Shown: positions 48,973-58,208 of the stretch, piece after piece
Numbering within the stretch: position 1 is the first letter of the stretch
Layout of the letters: each line of letters starts with the position of its first letter
From: Azospirillum endophyticum
GTDB lineage: Bacteria > Pseudomonadota > Alphaproteobacteria > Azospirillales > Azospirillaceae
Assembly: GCF_016595245.1 (NCBI RefSeq)
Contig: NZ_JAENHM010000073.1
Location: 690,365-754,364, forward strand
Reading direction: 5' to 3'
DNA: 64,000 nt
Made by a program: the position numbers and the translations under genes
The notes under the pieces: model-generated
Told to the model about the DNA's origin: nothing
The model's database searches: none
What the model saw: only the letters and a program-made list of their open reading frames with translations

Positions 48973-50802
48973 ATGAATCGCGTCAGGATCGCCGCTCTCG
49001 CCACCTGTCTGACCGCGCTCGTCGCAATCCCGGCCAAGGCGGCGGACTATTCCTCGACCATCTTCTTCGGGGACAGCCTGACCGACAGCGGGGCATTCCA
49101 GCCGCTTCTGCCGGTCGGCGGCAAGTTCACCACCAACCCGGGGCCGGTCTGGGCGGAAAACCTCGCCGGCGCGCTCGGCACCACCGCGACCACGGCGGCG
49201 CGGGGCGGCACCGACTATGCGGTCGGCGGCGCGCGGGTGAACAGCTCGGTCGGCTTTCCGGCAACCGGCCCGACGGCGCTCGCGCCCAGCGTCGCGCGGC
49301 AGATCTCCGGCTATCTCGCCTCAACCGGCGGCCGTGCCGATCCGAACGCGCTCTACACCGTCTGGGGTGGCGCCAACGATATCTTCACCGCACTCAACAA
49401 CCCGGCGACCGCCCAGGCGACGGTGACCCAGGCGGCCGGCGATCTGGTGACGCAGGTGGCGCGGCTGCGCGCGGCCGGTGCGCGCACCATCCTGGTGCCG
49501 ACGGTGCCGGACATCGGATCGACCCCCTCCGGACTGGCGCAGGGCGCCGCGGCGGCGGCGCAGATCACGCAGCTCGTCAGCGGCTATAACCAGCTCGTCA
49601 CGCTCGGGCTGGCGAATGCCGGCGTGTCCGTCATCCCGATCGATACCTATGCCCTGCTGCGGGCGGCGGTCGCCGATCCGGTGTCTTTCGGCTTCGCCAA
49701 CGTCACCGGCACCGCCTGCACCACCAGCAGCTCTCTGCTCTGCACCCCGGCCTCCCTGGTGGCGCCGAACGCGGCGCAGAACTATCTGTTCGCCGACGGC
49801 GTCCACCCGACGACGGCGGGGCATCGCGCGGTGTCCGACTTCGTCCTGAATGCGCTGACCGCCCCCGGCAACGTGGCGCAGCTCGCCGAATCGCCGATCC
49901 ATACCCGCGACCGGCTGACCGCCACCATCCTCGCCCAGGCGGCGACCAGCCTGTGGAGCCGCAAGCCCGGCACCAGCGGCGCCTGGATCAGCGGCGGCGT
50001 CGGCCGGCTGACCGGCGACCGCACCGGCGACCCCGGCGCCGGCGGGCAGGCCGAGGTGCGCGGCACGCCGCTGACGGTCAGCGTCGGCATCGACAAGCGC
50101 TTCACCGAGAACCTGCTGCTCGGCGTGGCCGGCACGGCGTCGCATTACCGCGGCAGCTTCTCCACCGGCGGCGACTACAAGCAGCGGGAATATGTGCTGA
50201 GCGGCTATGGAGTCTACCGCGTGGGCGGCGCCTTCGTGAACGGCGTCGGGTCCTTCGGCTTCGCCGATTACGACCTGCGGCGCGGCGTGACCATCAACGG
50301 CACCGACCATTCCACCGGCGGCAGCACGGAAGGGATCAATGCGTCCATCGGTATGGAGGGTGGGTACGACTTCACCATGGGCGGGCTGACCCATGGCCCG
50401 GTCCTGGGCCTGCGCTACCAGCATGTCGAGGTGGAGGGCTTCAGCGAGGACAGCAGCCTGTTCGGCTTCACCTACCGCTCGCAGACCCGCAACTCGCTGG
50501 TCGGCAGCGTCGGCTACCAGGCGGCCTATGATTTCGGCAGCGTCCTTCCCTACGCCAAGGTGACGCTGAACCGGGAGTTCAAGGACGACCAGCGCAACAT
50601 TATGGTGGAGAGCCGCAGCATCTCCACCCTGGCTTACGACGTGGCGGTGGCAAAGCCCGACCGTACCTACGTCGATCTGGCAGCCGGCGCCTCCTTCAAG
50701 CTGGCGGAGTCGGTGACCGGCACGCTGGGCCTGAATGCCCGGCTGGGCGAGGAGAACCGGCGCGACTACGGCGGATTCGTCGGCGTCAGCCTCGGCTTCT
50801 GA
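48973..50802 (+). CDS. Autotransporter GDSL-family lipase/esterase
   Basis: 609 residues. A signal peptide ends at AKA-AD (about residue 24). The passenger (25-330) is a GDSL/SGNH hydrolase: nucleophile Ser35 in FFGDSLTDSG, Gly and Asn of blocks II and III in WGGANDI, and the Asp-x-x-His of block V in DGVHPT. Residues 340-609 form an autotransporter beta-barrel ending with the usual C-terminal Phe (VGVSLGF). Similar to Pseudomonas EstA: an esterase on the cell surface. A GGGGAGGG site precedes the ATG. It lies between pyrG and kdsA, which are closer in many relatives, so it may be a later insertion. Confidence 0.9.
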   Translation: MNRVRIAALATCLTALVAIPAKAADYSSTIFFGDSLTDSGAFQPLLPVGGKFTTNPGPVWAENLAGALGTTATTAARGGTDYAVGGARVNSSVGFPATGPTALAPSVARQISGYLASTGGRADPNALYTVWGGANDIFTALNNPATAQATVTQAAGDLVTQVARLRAAGARTILVPTVPDIGSTPSGLAQGAAAAAQITQLVSGYNQLVTLGLANAGVSVIPIDTYALLRAAVADPVSFGFANVTGTACTTSSSLLCTPASLVAPNAAQNYLFADGVHPTTAGHRAVSDFVLNALTAPGNVAQLAESPIHTRDRLTATILAQAATSLWSRKPGTSGAWISGGVGRLTGDRTGDPGAGGQAEVRGTPLTVSVGIDKRFTENLLLGVAGTASHYRGSFSTGGDYKQREYVLSGYGVYRVGGAFVNGVGSFGFADYDLRRGVTINGTDHSTGGSTEGINASIGMEGGYDFTMGGLTHGPVLGLRYQHVEVEGFSEDSSLFGFTYRSQTRNSLVGSVGYQAAYDFGSVLPYAKVTLNREFKDDQRNIMVESRSISTLAYDVAVAKPDRTYVDLAAGASFKLAESVTGTLGLNARLGEENRRDYGGFVGVSLGF

Positions 50803-50876
50803 CGAAAGGCGGGGTGACCGCGGGCAAGTCCGCTCCATATCAGGGGCGGATTTGCCAACGGAAGGAGGAGGACGCC

Positions 50877-51572
50877 ATGTCCGAGGTGATGATCGGGGCC
50901 GCCGACGGCGGCCGCTTTTCGGCTTATGTCGCCAAGCCCAAGGTGACCCCCGCCGGCGGGGTGGTGGTGATCCAGGAGATCTTCGGCGTCAACGCCGTGA
51001 TGCGCGAGATGTGCGACTGGTACGCCTCGCAGGGCTTCCTGGCGGTGTGCCCGGACCTGTTCTGGCGCCAGCAGCCGGGCGTGCAGCTGACCGACAAGAC
51101 TGAAGCGGAGTGGAACCAGGCCTTCGCCCTGTTGAACGGCATGGACCAGGACAAGGCGGTCGAGGACCTGAAGGCGGCGCTGGCCTGGGTGCGCGGGCAG
51201 GAGGGCAGCACCGGCAAGGCCGGCACGGTCGGCTACTGCCTGGGCGGCCGGCTGGCCTTCATGATGGCGACGCGGTCCGATGCCGAGGCCAATGTCGGCT
51301 ATTACGGCGTCGGGCTGGAAGGGCTGCTGGGGGAGGCCGACAAGATCGCCAAGCCGCTGCTGCTGCACATCGCGGAGAACGACAAATTCTCCAGCCCGGA
51401 CAAGCGCGACGCGGTGGTGGCCGGGGTGAAGGACAACACATGGGTGACCGCCAAGGTCTATCCCGGCATGGACCATGCCTTCGCCCGCCCCGGCGGCGAG
51501 CATTACGACAAGGATGCCGCCGACGAGGCGAACCGCCTGACGGTCGAGTTCTTCCACACGCATCTGGCCTGA
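50877..51572 (+). CDS. Dienelactone hydrolase family protein
   Basis: 231 residues with a GGAGGAGG site. Alpha/beta hydrolase of the DLH group: catalytic Cys121 in VGYCLGGR, Asp in AENDKFSS and His in MDHAFARPGG. The N-terminal VVVIQEIFGVNAVMREMCDWYA is characteristic. Family members open dienelactones in chloro-aromatic breakdown but many act on unknown carboxylesters. No catabolic operon is nearby. Confidence 0.92.
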   Translation: MSEVMIGAADGGRFSAYVAKPKVTPAGGVVVIQEIFGVNAVMREMCDWYASQGFLAVCPDLFWRQQPGVQLTDKTEAEWNQAFALLNGMDQDKAVEDLKAALAWVRGQEGSTGKAGTVGYCLGGRLAFMMATRSDAEANVGYYGVGLEGLLGEADKIAKPLLLHIAENDKFSSPDKRDAVVAGVKDNTWVTAKVYPGMDHAFARPGGEHYDKDAADEANRLTVEFFHTHLA

Positions 51573-51699
51573 CGCCAGCGCCGTTGACCGTCTTTTGAAA
51601 TAGTGGGATGCAAGGGTCTTCCGGCCCTTGCCCCGCTTCGTGGCGGGCGAGTGCGGGAGGGCGGCGCCCTCTCGCCTGTTTTCGTTTTGGAGCACTCCC

Positions 51700-52527
51700 A
51701 TGACCACGCCGCGCCCCGTCCAGGTCGGTGACCTGACCATCGCCAACGACCGCCCCTTCGTCCTGATTGCCGGCCCCTGCCAGATGGAAAGCCGCGACCA
51801 TGCGATGGAGACGGCGTCCGCCCTGGTGGAGATGACCCGGGCGCTGGGCATGGGGCTGATCTACAAGTCGAGCTTCGACAAAGCCAACCGCACCTCCATC
51901 ACCACCGCGCGCGGCTTGGGCATGGACAAGGCGCTGCCGATCTTCGCGGAAATCCGCGAACGCTTCGGCTGCCCGGTCATCACCGACGTGCATGAGTCCA
52001 GCCAATGCGCGCCCGTCGCCAAGGCGGTGGACGTGCTGCAGATCCCGGCCTTCCTCTGCCGCCAGACCGACCTGCTGATCGCCGCCGCCGAAACCGGCCG
52101 GGCGGTGAACGTCAAGAAGGGCCAGTTCCTGGCGCCGTGGGACATGAAGAACGTCGCCGCCAAGCTGGTCGCCTCGGGCAACGAGCGGGTGCTGCTGTGC
52201 GAGCGCGGCGCCAGCTTCGGCTACAACACGCTGGTGTCGGACATGCGGTCCCTGCCGATCATGGCGCAGACCGGTTTCCCGGTGGTCTTCGACGCCACCC
52301 ATTCCGTCCAGCAGCCGGGCGGGCAGGGCACCACCTCGGGCGGCCAGCGCGAATTCGTCCCGGTTCTGGCCCGTGCCGCCATCGCGGTCGGCGTCGCCGC
52401 CGTCTTCATGGAGACGCACGAGAACCCGGATTGCGCTCCCAGCGACGGTCCGAACATGGTGCCGCTGACGGACATGCCGGCCCTGCTGACCAAGCTCCAG
52501 GCCTTCGACCGTCTGGCGAAGTCATAA
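51700..52527 (+). CDS. kdsA: 3-deoxy-D-manno-octulosonate 8-phosphate synthase
   Basis: 275 residues from the ATG at 51700. Condenses arabinose 5-phosphate with phosphoenolpyruvate for lipid A-core synthesis. Signatures: LIAGPCQMES, YKSSFDKANRTS, DVHESSQ, and the metal/PEP region FDATHSVQQPGGQGTTSGG, with VFMETHENPD. The Cys in GPCQMES is the metal ligand of some KdsA enzymes. Full length, no oddities. Confidence 0.96.
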   Translation: MTTPRPVQVGDLTIANDRPFVLIAGPCQMESRDHAMETASALVEMTRALGMGLIYKSSFDKANRTSITTARGLGMDKALPIFAEIRERFGCPVITDVHESSQCAPVAKAVDVLQIPAFLCRQTDLLIAAAETGRAVNVKKGQFLAPWDMKNVAAKLVASGNERVLLCERGASFGYNTLVSDMRSLPIMAQTGFPVVFDATHSVQQPGGQGTTSGGQREFVPVLARAAIAVGVAAVFMETHENPDCAPSDGPNMVPLTDMPALLTKLQAFDRLAKS

Positions 52528-52615
52528 AACAGGCTTAATTTGGCCAGGGCTAGGTGCCGTGCTTCACTGGCGCCTCGCCTGGACTTTCGGGTCTCTCGCC
52601 ATCTCGGGGGCATGC

Positions 52616-53086
52616 ATGATGGTCGGTCGGTCTATTCGGGGTACGGTTGCCGTGCTCCTGCTGCTGGTGGTCGCCTTCCCGGCGCTGGCGCTGGAAAGCT
52701 TTCAGAAATCCAAGCTGACCATCGAGACGGCGGGCGGCGGCAAGTTCCGCTTCGACGTCGAATTGGCACTGACCCCCGGTCAGCAAGCCCAGGGATTGAT
52801 GTACCGCCAGTCGATGGCGGCCGACGCCGGGATGCTGTTCGTCTACGACCGGGTGCAGCCGGCCAGCTTCTGGATGAAGAACACGCTGATCCCGCTGGAC
52901 ATGCTGTTCGTCGCCGCCGACGGCCGCATCGTGAACATTCACGAGCGCGCGGTGCCGGAATCTCTGGACTCCGTCAATTCCGACGGGCCGGTGAAGGCGA
53001 TCCTGGAGTTGAACGGCGGCATGGCCTCGCGGCTGGGCATCCGCCCCGGCGACCGGGTGGTCTCCACCGACATCGCCAAGCCGTAA
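52616..53086 (+). CDS. DUF192 family secreted protein
   Basis: 156 residues from the ATG at 52616 (frame open to 52559). A signal peptide (TVAVLLLLVVAFPALALE) precedes the DUF192 domain: ELALTPGQQAQGLMYRQSM, FVYDRVQPASFWMKNTLIPLDMLFV and GRIVNIHERAVP. The fold is a small beta-barrel of unknown role, often secreted. It follows kdsA by 89 bases and may be co-transcribed. Confidence 0.88.
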   Translation: MMVGRSIRGTVAVLLLLVVAFPALALESFQKSKLTIETAGGGKFRFDVELALTPGQQAQGLMYRQSMAADAGMLFVYDRVQPASFWMKNTLIPLDMLFVAADGRIVNIHERAVPESLDSVNSDGPVKAILELNGGMASRLGIRPGDRVVSTDIAKP

Positions 53087-53169
53087 GGGGAAAGACGATC
53101 CTCCGCCCATGACTTTCGCGTAAACTCCCCCAGATCAATCGCGCGGGTGCGGTGGCGCGGAGGGCTGGG

Positions 53170-54816
53170 ATGGGCAGGCGGGCGGCGATCTTTCTCGGGC
53201 TGGCGCTCAGCGCCGCGGCCGGCATGTCCGCCTATGTCGTGCTGGCACGGGCGGAGCCGGGGCCGACCTATAGGCTGGCGCGGATCGAGCAGGGCCCCCT
53301 GGTCAGCGCCATCACCGCCACCGGCACCATGAGCGCGCTGGTGACGGTGGAGGTCAGCTCGCAGCTCTCCGGCCAAATCGCGGAGCTGTATGCCGACTTC
53401 AACAGCCGGGTCACCAGCGGGCAGATCCTCGCCCGGCTGAACGGCGACCAGTTGGCCGCCCGCCTGGCCCAAGCCGGTGCCGACGTCGATTCCGCCAAGG
53501 CGGCGCTCGTCCAGCAGCAGGCCCTGCTCGACAAGGCACGGGCGGATCTCGCCAGTGCCAAGGCCAGCATCGCGAACGCCGACGCGCAGATCATCAGGGC
53601 CGAGCTTGCGCAACGCGATGCGGAGCGCGACCTGCGGCGCCGGCGCGACCTGCAGGGCCGCGGCGTGGTCGCCGCCGCCGATCTGGAGAAGGCGGAAACG
53701 GCGGCCCACAGTGCCCAAGCCCAATTGACCGCCGCCCGCGCCCAGAAACGGCAGGCGGAAGCGGCTGCGGCCTCCGCCGAGGCCTCGCTGGCGGTCGCCG
53801 CCGCCCAGGTGGAGGTCGCCCGCGCCCAGGTCGCCCAGCGCGAAGCCGCCTTGCAGCTGGTCCGTGTCGACCTGAACCGCTCGGTCATCCGCTCTCCCAT
53901 CGACGGGGTGGTGGTCAACCGGGCCGTCAGCACCGGACAGACGGTGGCGGCGAGCCTGTCGGCACCCACCCTGTTCACCATTGCCCAGGATCTGCGGCAG
54001 ATGGAAGTGCTGGCCAACATCGACGAGGCCGACATCGGCCGGGTGCGCGAAGGCATGCCGGTGCGCTTCACCGTCAACGCTTTTCCCGGCGACAGTTTCT
54101 CCGGCCGGGTCGCCCAGGTTCGGCTGGCGCCGAAGGAGGACATGACCGTCGTCACCTACATCGTCGTCATCACGGTGGAGAATCCGGATCTTCGGCTGCT
54201 GCCCGGCATGACCGCCAACCTGCGGATCACGGTGGACGAACGGCCGTCGGCGGTGAAACTGCCCAACGCCGCCCTGCGCTTCCGCCCGCCCGGCGTCGAG
54301 GCTGGCGTCGAGACGTCCGCCGACGCACCGGCACCGACCACCGGCGGCGTGAACGGCGGTCGCGGCGCCGCGGCGCTGGAGGCCGCGGCGAGGCGGGTGA
54401 TCGAGGGGCTGAAACTGGACGAGACGAGGCGCCGCGACCTTTCGTCCCTGGTCGCCGAAGCCCGTGACCGCTTCACCGCGCTGGATGCGGAAGGCGGCGA
54501 CCCGGAACGCCGCCGGGCGGAGGCCAACGCGATCCGCACCGCGACATTGGAAAGGATGGCCGGGCTGCTCGACCCGGCCCAGCGCGACCGCTTCGAGATG
54601 CTGGTCGATCCCGGCCGGTCGGCCGAAGCGATCCGCACCGTCTGGGTGCCGGGTCCCGGAAACGGCAGCCCGGTCGGCGTGCCGGTCCGGCTCGGCATCG
54701 GCGACGGCAGCTTCACCGAAGTGGTGACGGGCGATCTACGCGCCGGGCAGGAGGTCATCACCGGCATCCTTTCCGCCGAACGCGACACCCGCCGGGGGCC
54801 GCGCCTTGGCTTCTGA
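53170..54816 (+). CDS. MacA-like periplasmic adaptor with helical insertion
   Basis: 548 residues from the ATG at 53170 (GGAGGG site). N-terminal anchor (AAIFLGLALSAAAGMSAYVVL), lipoyl half (TGTMSALVTVEVSSQLSGQI), a long coiled coil (about 95-230), lipoyl half 2 (SVIRSPIDGVVVNRAVSTGQTV), and a beta-barrel (DEADIGRVREGMPVRFTVNAFPG). A roughly 85-residue helical insertion (about 398-482), with LDETRRRDLSSLV and LDPAQRDRFEML, sits before the membrane-proximal domain. It overlaps the ATPase gene and forms a tripartite exporter with the MacB-like parts. See the finding on the insertion. Confidence 0.88.
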   Translation: MGRRAAIFLGLALSAAAGMSAYVVLARAEPGPTYRLARIEQGPLVSAITATGTMSALVTVEVSSQLSGQIAELYADFNSRVTSGQILARLNGDQLAARLAQAGADVDSAKAALVQQQALLDKARADLASAKASIANADAQIIRAELAQRDAERDLRRRRDLQGRGVVAAADLEKAETAAHSAQAQLTAARAQKRQAEAAAASAEASLAVAAAQVEVARAQVAQREAALQLVRVDLNRSVIRSPIDGVVVNRAVSTGQTVAASLSAPTLFTIAQDLRQMEVLANIDEADIGRVREGMPVRFTVNAFPGDSFSGRVAQVRLAPKEDMTVVTYIVVITVENPDLRLLPGMTANLRITVDERPSAVKLPNAALRFRPPGVEAGVETSADAPAPTTGGVNGGRGAAALEAAARRVIEGLKLDETRRRDLSSLVAEARDRFTALDAEGGDPERRRAEANAIRTATLERMAGLLDPAQRDRFEMLVDPGRSAEAIRTVWVPGPGNGSPVGVPVRLGIGDGSFTEVVTGDLRAGQEVITGILSAERDTRRGPRLGF

Positions 54817-55528
54817 TCCCGCTCCACCCGCTCCCCTGATCGCCGTCCGGAACCTCACCCGCCACTACCGCATGGGGCCGCAGACCGTCCATGCGCTGGA
54901 CGACGTCACCGTCACCATCCGCCGTGGCGAGTTCGTTGCGGTGATGGGGCCGTCCGGATCCGGAAAATCCACATTCATGAACCTGCTCGGCTGCCTGGAC
55001 CTCCCGGATGCCGGCCGGTACCGGCTGGATGGAACGGAGGTCGCCGGGCTGTCCTCCGATGCGCTGGCGGCGGTACGGAACCGCAGCATCGGCTTCGTCT
55101 TCCAATCCTTCAACCTGCTGCCGCGCCAGTCGGCAATCGACAACGTGATGTTGCCGATGGTCTATGCCGGCGTCGGTCATGCCCTTCGGCTGGAGAAGGC
55201 ATTGGCTGCACTCGAGTCCGTCGGGCTGGGCGCGCGCGCCGGGCACCGGCCGACCCAACTCTCCGGCGGGCAGCAGCAGCGTGTCGCCATTGCCCGCGCC
55301 CTGGTCAACGACCCGCTGCTGTTGCTCGCCGATGAGCCGACCGGCGCGCTCGACACGGCCACCAGCCTGGAGATCATCGGTCTGTTCCAGCGGCTGAACC
55401 GCCGCGGCATCACGGTCGTGCTGGTGACGCACGAGCCGGAGGTTGCCCGCTTTGCCAGCCGTGTCCTGCAATTCCGGGACGGCCGCCTGATCGACGATCA
55501 GAGCCGGGACCCGGAGATCGCGGCATGA
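54806..55528 (+). CDS. MacB-type ABC transporter ATP-binding protein
   Basis: 240 residues with a TTG start inside the adaptor gene (11-base overlap). Walker A GPSGSGKST, Q-loop VFQSFNLLPRQ, signature LSGGQQQR, Walker B LLLADEPTGALD and switch His in VTHEPEVA are all intact. DEPTGALD is the LolD/MacB class. With the separate permease it forms a MacB-like pump split in two polypeptides, exporting macrolides, peptides or lipid-like compounds; the substrate is unknown. Confidence 0.92.
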   Translation: MASDPAPPAPLIAVRNLTRHYRMGPQTVHALDDVTVTIRRGEFVAVMGPSGSGKSTFMNLLGCLDLPDAGRYRLDGTEVAGLSSDALAAVRNRSIGFVFQSFNLLPRQSAIDNVMLPMVYAGVGHALRLEKALAALESVGLGARAGHRPTQLSGGQQQRVAIARALVNDPLLLLADEPTGALDTATSLEIIGLFQRLNRRGITVVLVTHEPEVARFASRVLQFRDGRLIDDQSRDPEIAA

Positions 55529-56757
55529 CCGCCTGGGACGCCCTGCGTGCCGCCCTCGATTCGCTGCGGGCGAACCCGCTGCGCAGCGCGCTGACCATGC
55601 TGGGCATCGTCATCGGCGTGGCTGCGGTGATCGCCATGGTCGCGGTCGGCGCCGGGGCGCGTGACCAGGTGCTGCGCCAGATCGCCAGCCTTGGCACCAA
55701 CCTGATCATGGTCGGGCAGGGCAGCATCGCCCGTGGTGGAGTCAAACTGGGCGCCGGCACCGCCTCGTCGCTGACCGAGGACGACGCGCTGGCCGTGCTG
55801 GCGGAGATCCCGGGCGTCGTGGTGACGGCACCATCGGTGCGCTGGGGATTGCAGATCGTCGCCGGCAACCAGAACTGGGGCACGGTGCTGTTCGGCATCA
55901 CCCCGGACTATATGGAGGCCCGCGATTGGGATGTGGCGATGGGGCGCGGCCTGTCGGACGAGGACGTGGCACAGGCGAACAAGGTCGTGGTGCTGGGGCA
56001 GACGGTGGTGCGCAACCTGTTCGGCGGCGGCGATCCCATCGGGGAGCCGGTGCGGGTGTTCTCAACCCCGCTGACCATAGTCGGCGTGCTGGCGGAGAAG
56101 GGGCAGAACACCCAGGGGCAGGACCAGGACGACGTCATCTTCGTGCCGCTGTCCACGGCCAAGCGCAACATCCCCGGCATGGCGAAGAGCAACCCGCGCT
56201 TCATCCACACCATGGTGGTGAAGATGCGGGACGGCAGCGACATGGCCGAGGCGCAGGCGCAGATTCGCGACCTGCTGCGCCAGCGCCACCGGCTGATCCC
56301 CGGCCAGGACGACGATTTCTGGATGCGCGACCTGTCGGAGGTGTCCGCCACCCGCGACGCGTCGTCGCGCGCCCTGTCCTTCCTGCTGGCGGCCGTCGCG
56401 GCGGTCTCGCTGCTGGTCGGCGGCATCGGCATCATGAACATCATGCTGGTCTCGGTGACCGAGCGCACGCGGGAGATCGGGCTGCGGCTCGCCATCGGGG
56501 CGCGGCGGCGCGACATCCTGGTACAGTTCCTGATCGAATCGACCACGCTGTCGCTGATCGGTGCCGCGGTCGGCGTGGCGCTGGGCATCGGCACCGCCAT
56601 GGGGGTCGCCGCATTGGCCGGCTGGCCGACGCTGATCCGGATCGATTCCGTCGTGCTGGCGGTGGCCGTCAGCGGCCTTGTCGGCGTGTTCTTCGGCCTC
56701 TACCCCGCGCGCCGGGCTGCCCAGCTCAACCCCATCGAGGCGCTGCGGCACGAATAG
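55525..56757 (+). CDS. MacB-type ABC transporter permease
   Basis: 410 residues; its ATG overlaps the ATPase stop (ATGA). Helix 1 (LTMLGIVIGVAAVIAMVAVGAGA) is followed by a large periplasmic MacB_PCD domain, then three helices in the FtsX core, with GGIGIMNIMLVSVTERTREIGLRLAIGARRRDI, the family signature. The protein ends in ARRAAQLNPIEALRHE, typical of MacB. It completes the adaptor-ATPase-permease operon. An outer-membrane partner is not encoded nearby. Confidence 0.93.
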   Translation: MTAWDALRAALDSLRANPLRSALTMLGIVIGVAAVIAMVAVGAGARDQVLRQIASLGTNLIMVGQGSIARGGVKLGAGTASSLTEDDALAVLAEIPGVVVTAPSVRWGLQIVAGNQNWGTVLFGITPDYMEARDWDVAMGRGLSDEDVAQANKVVVLGQTVVRNLFGGGDPIGEPVRVFSTPLTIVGVLAEKGQNTQGQDQDDVIFVPLSTAKRNIPGMAKSNPRFIHTMVVKMRDGSDMAEAQAQIRDLLRQRHRLIPGQDDDFWMRDLSEVSATRDASSRALSFLLAAVAAVSLLVGGIGIMNIMLVSVTERTREIGLRLAIGARRRDILVQFLIESTTLSLIGAAVGVALGIGTAMGVAALAGWPTLIRIDSVVLAVAVSGLVGVFFGLYPARRAAQLNPIEALRHE

Positions 56758-57130
56758 CCGAGAGGTCGGCTTCCGCGTCGCCCTCCAGCACGACCAGCCG
56801 CGCGCTGCTGCGCGCCAGCCATAGCGACAGCCTGCCGACCCAGGCCACCTCGCGTGGCGTCGCCAGCAGCGCCGGCCTCCGTTCGGCCAGCACGCGGGCG
56901 AGGGCGAGGGCGGACGTCGCGGCATGCCGCTTGGCGAGGTCGATCTGTCCGATGGCCGGGGCCAGGGCCGCCCGCAACGGCCCGCCGCCCATCGGCGCCA
57001 CCACATCCACCGCCGCGGCCGCGCGCAGCAATCCATGGGCAAGCGCGATGGCCGAGCGGCGATCCGGCCGGTCGGCGAGGTCGGGCAGGAACAGGGTGAC
57101 GACAAGCGGGGCAGGGGTGATCGATGGCAA
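56726..57130 (-). pseudogene. Glycosyltransferase N-terminal fragment
   Basis: 134 residues, TTG start, overlapping the macB-like gene end by 32 bases. The sequence resembles only the N-terminal Rossmann half of a GT4-type glycosyltransferase: LVVTLFLPDLADR..., AHGLLRAAAAVDVVAP, LARVLAERRPALLATP and RLVVLEGDA. The usual donor-binding C-terminal half is absent, and DLADRPDRRSA replaces the Gly-rich acceptor loop. A remnant is the simplest reading; an unusual stand-alone protein cannot be excluded. Confidence 0.45.
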
Positions 57131-57285
57131 CGAAACGGATCCGGAACGGTGTTGAAGACGGGCTGATGAGCGACCGAACGCCGCACCAGTCGCCCGGCGC
57201 GGCAGGCGGATGGAGAAAGACCGCGAGAACGGTGCGCCGTTCGCTTGCCGTGGGCGTGCCGTTCGTGTATCTCACAACGCGGCGA

Positions 57286-57363
57286 CGGGGCGTAGCGCAG
57301 TCTGGTCAGCGCGCCAGTTTTGGGTACTGGAGGCCCCCGGTTCGAATCCGGGCGCCCCGACCA
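57286..57363 (+). tRNA. tRNA-Pro (anticodon TGG)
   Basis: Cloverleaf folded by eye: acceptor CGGGGCG/CGCCCCG, D arm, anticodon stem CCAGT/ACTGG with loop TTTGGGT (anticodon TGG), T arm CCCGGTTCGAATCCGGG, and an encoded CCA. Confidence 0.93.
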
Positions 57364-57440
57364 TCGCCGAGGGACAACTCCGCGTCCATGCCGTCAGCGG
57401 CGGGACGCGACTTCAGGCATTTGTGGGAGACGAGCGAGCC

Positions 57441-57737
57441 ATGAACGTCCGGATCTATCAGCCGAGCAAGACGGCCATGCAATCCGGCCGCGCCAAGACT
57501 CACCGCTGGATGCTGGATTACGAGATCGAGACGCCGCGCCGTCCGGAACCGCTGATGGGCTGGACCAGTTCGGGCGACACGCTGAACCAGGTGCGGCTGT
57601 CCTTCGAGACGAAGGAAGAGGCGATTGCGTTCGCGGAGCGCGAGGGCTGGAGCTACACCGTTCAGGAGGCGGCGGTCCGCCGCGTCCGTCCGCGCAACTA
57701 CGCCGACAATTTCCGCACCGACCGTCCGCGCTTCTGA
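57441..57737 (+). CDS. NDUFS4-like complex I accessory subunit
   Basis: 98 residues, the full alphaproteobacterial length. Conserved region: IYQPSKTAMQSGRAKTHRW, DTLNQVRLSFETKEEAIAFAEREGW, then a basic tail with RVRPRNYADNF. In mitochondria this subunit stabilises the NADH-binding arm of complex I; bacterial homologues occur in alphaproteobacteria. It lies between tRNA-Pro and tRNA-Arg genes, away from any nuo operon here. Confidence 0.93.
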   Translation: MNVRIYQPSKTAMQSGRAKTHRWMLDYEIETPRRPEPLMGWTSSGDTLNQVRLSFETKEEAIAFAEREGWSYTVQEAAVRRVRPRNYADNFRTDRPRF

Positions 57738-57780
57738 TCGCGGCCGTAGGTCGCAAAGTCGGCGATTTGGTCCGGGACAA

Positions 57781-57857
57781 GGCCCCATAGCTCAGTTGGA
57801 TAGAGCAGCCGCCTTCTAAGCGGCAGGTCGCTGGTTCGAATCCAGCTGGGGTCGCCA
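57781..57857 (+). tRNA. tRNA-Arg (anticodon TCT)
   Basis: Acceptor GGCCCCA/TGGGGTC, anticodon stem GCCGC/GCGGC with loop CTTCTAA (anticodon TCT), T arm CTGGTTCGAATCCAG, encoded CCA. Confidence 0.93.
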
Positions 57858-58208
57858 CCGGAATTGAAGCAAGGCGCTTCCGCGCTTTGAATCCATGCAT
57901 CAAGACAGTTGCGCCGTTCGTGCCGACGCCTTGGCGGCGCGGAGCCGACGGCGATCCTTGCCAATCGGGCAAGGGCAAAAAGTCATTTCATCGAAGCAGT
58001 TACGGGATGCCGAGTCACGCATGGCGCTACATGCCATGCGATGCCGGCGGTCGCCATTTTGGTGAACTCCGCGTTTCCCGGATTTCGATCGATCGTGGTT
58101 ATCACACGTTAATGACAAAAATGGGATCGTAGACAACATTCCACGCGTTCACGGGTTTCCGAAGTCGGAAGTCTTCCGCCTCGCCCTGAAACAGGTTGGA
58201 ATTGCGCC
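57858..58208. other. Intergenic stretch after tRNA-Arg
   Basis: About 350 bases without a supported gene. The last 100 bases are AT-richer and may contain the promoter of the receiver-like gene at 58209. Confidence 0.4.
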
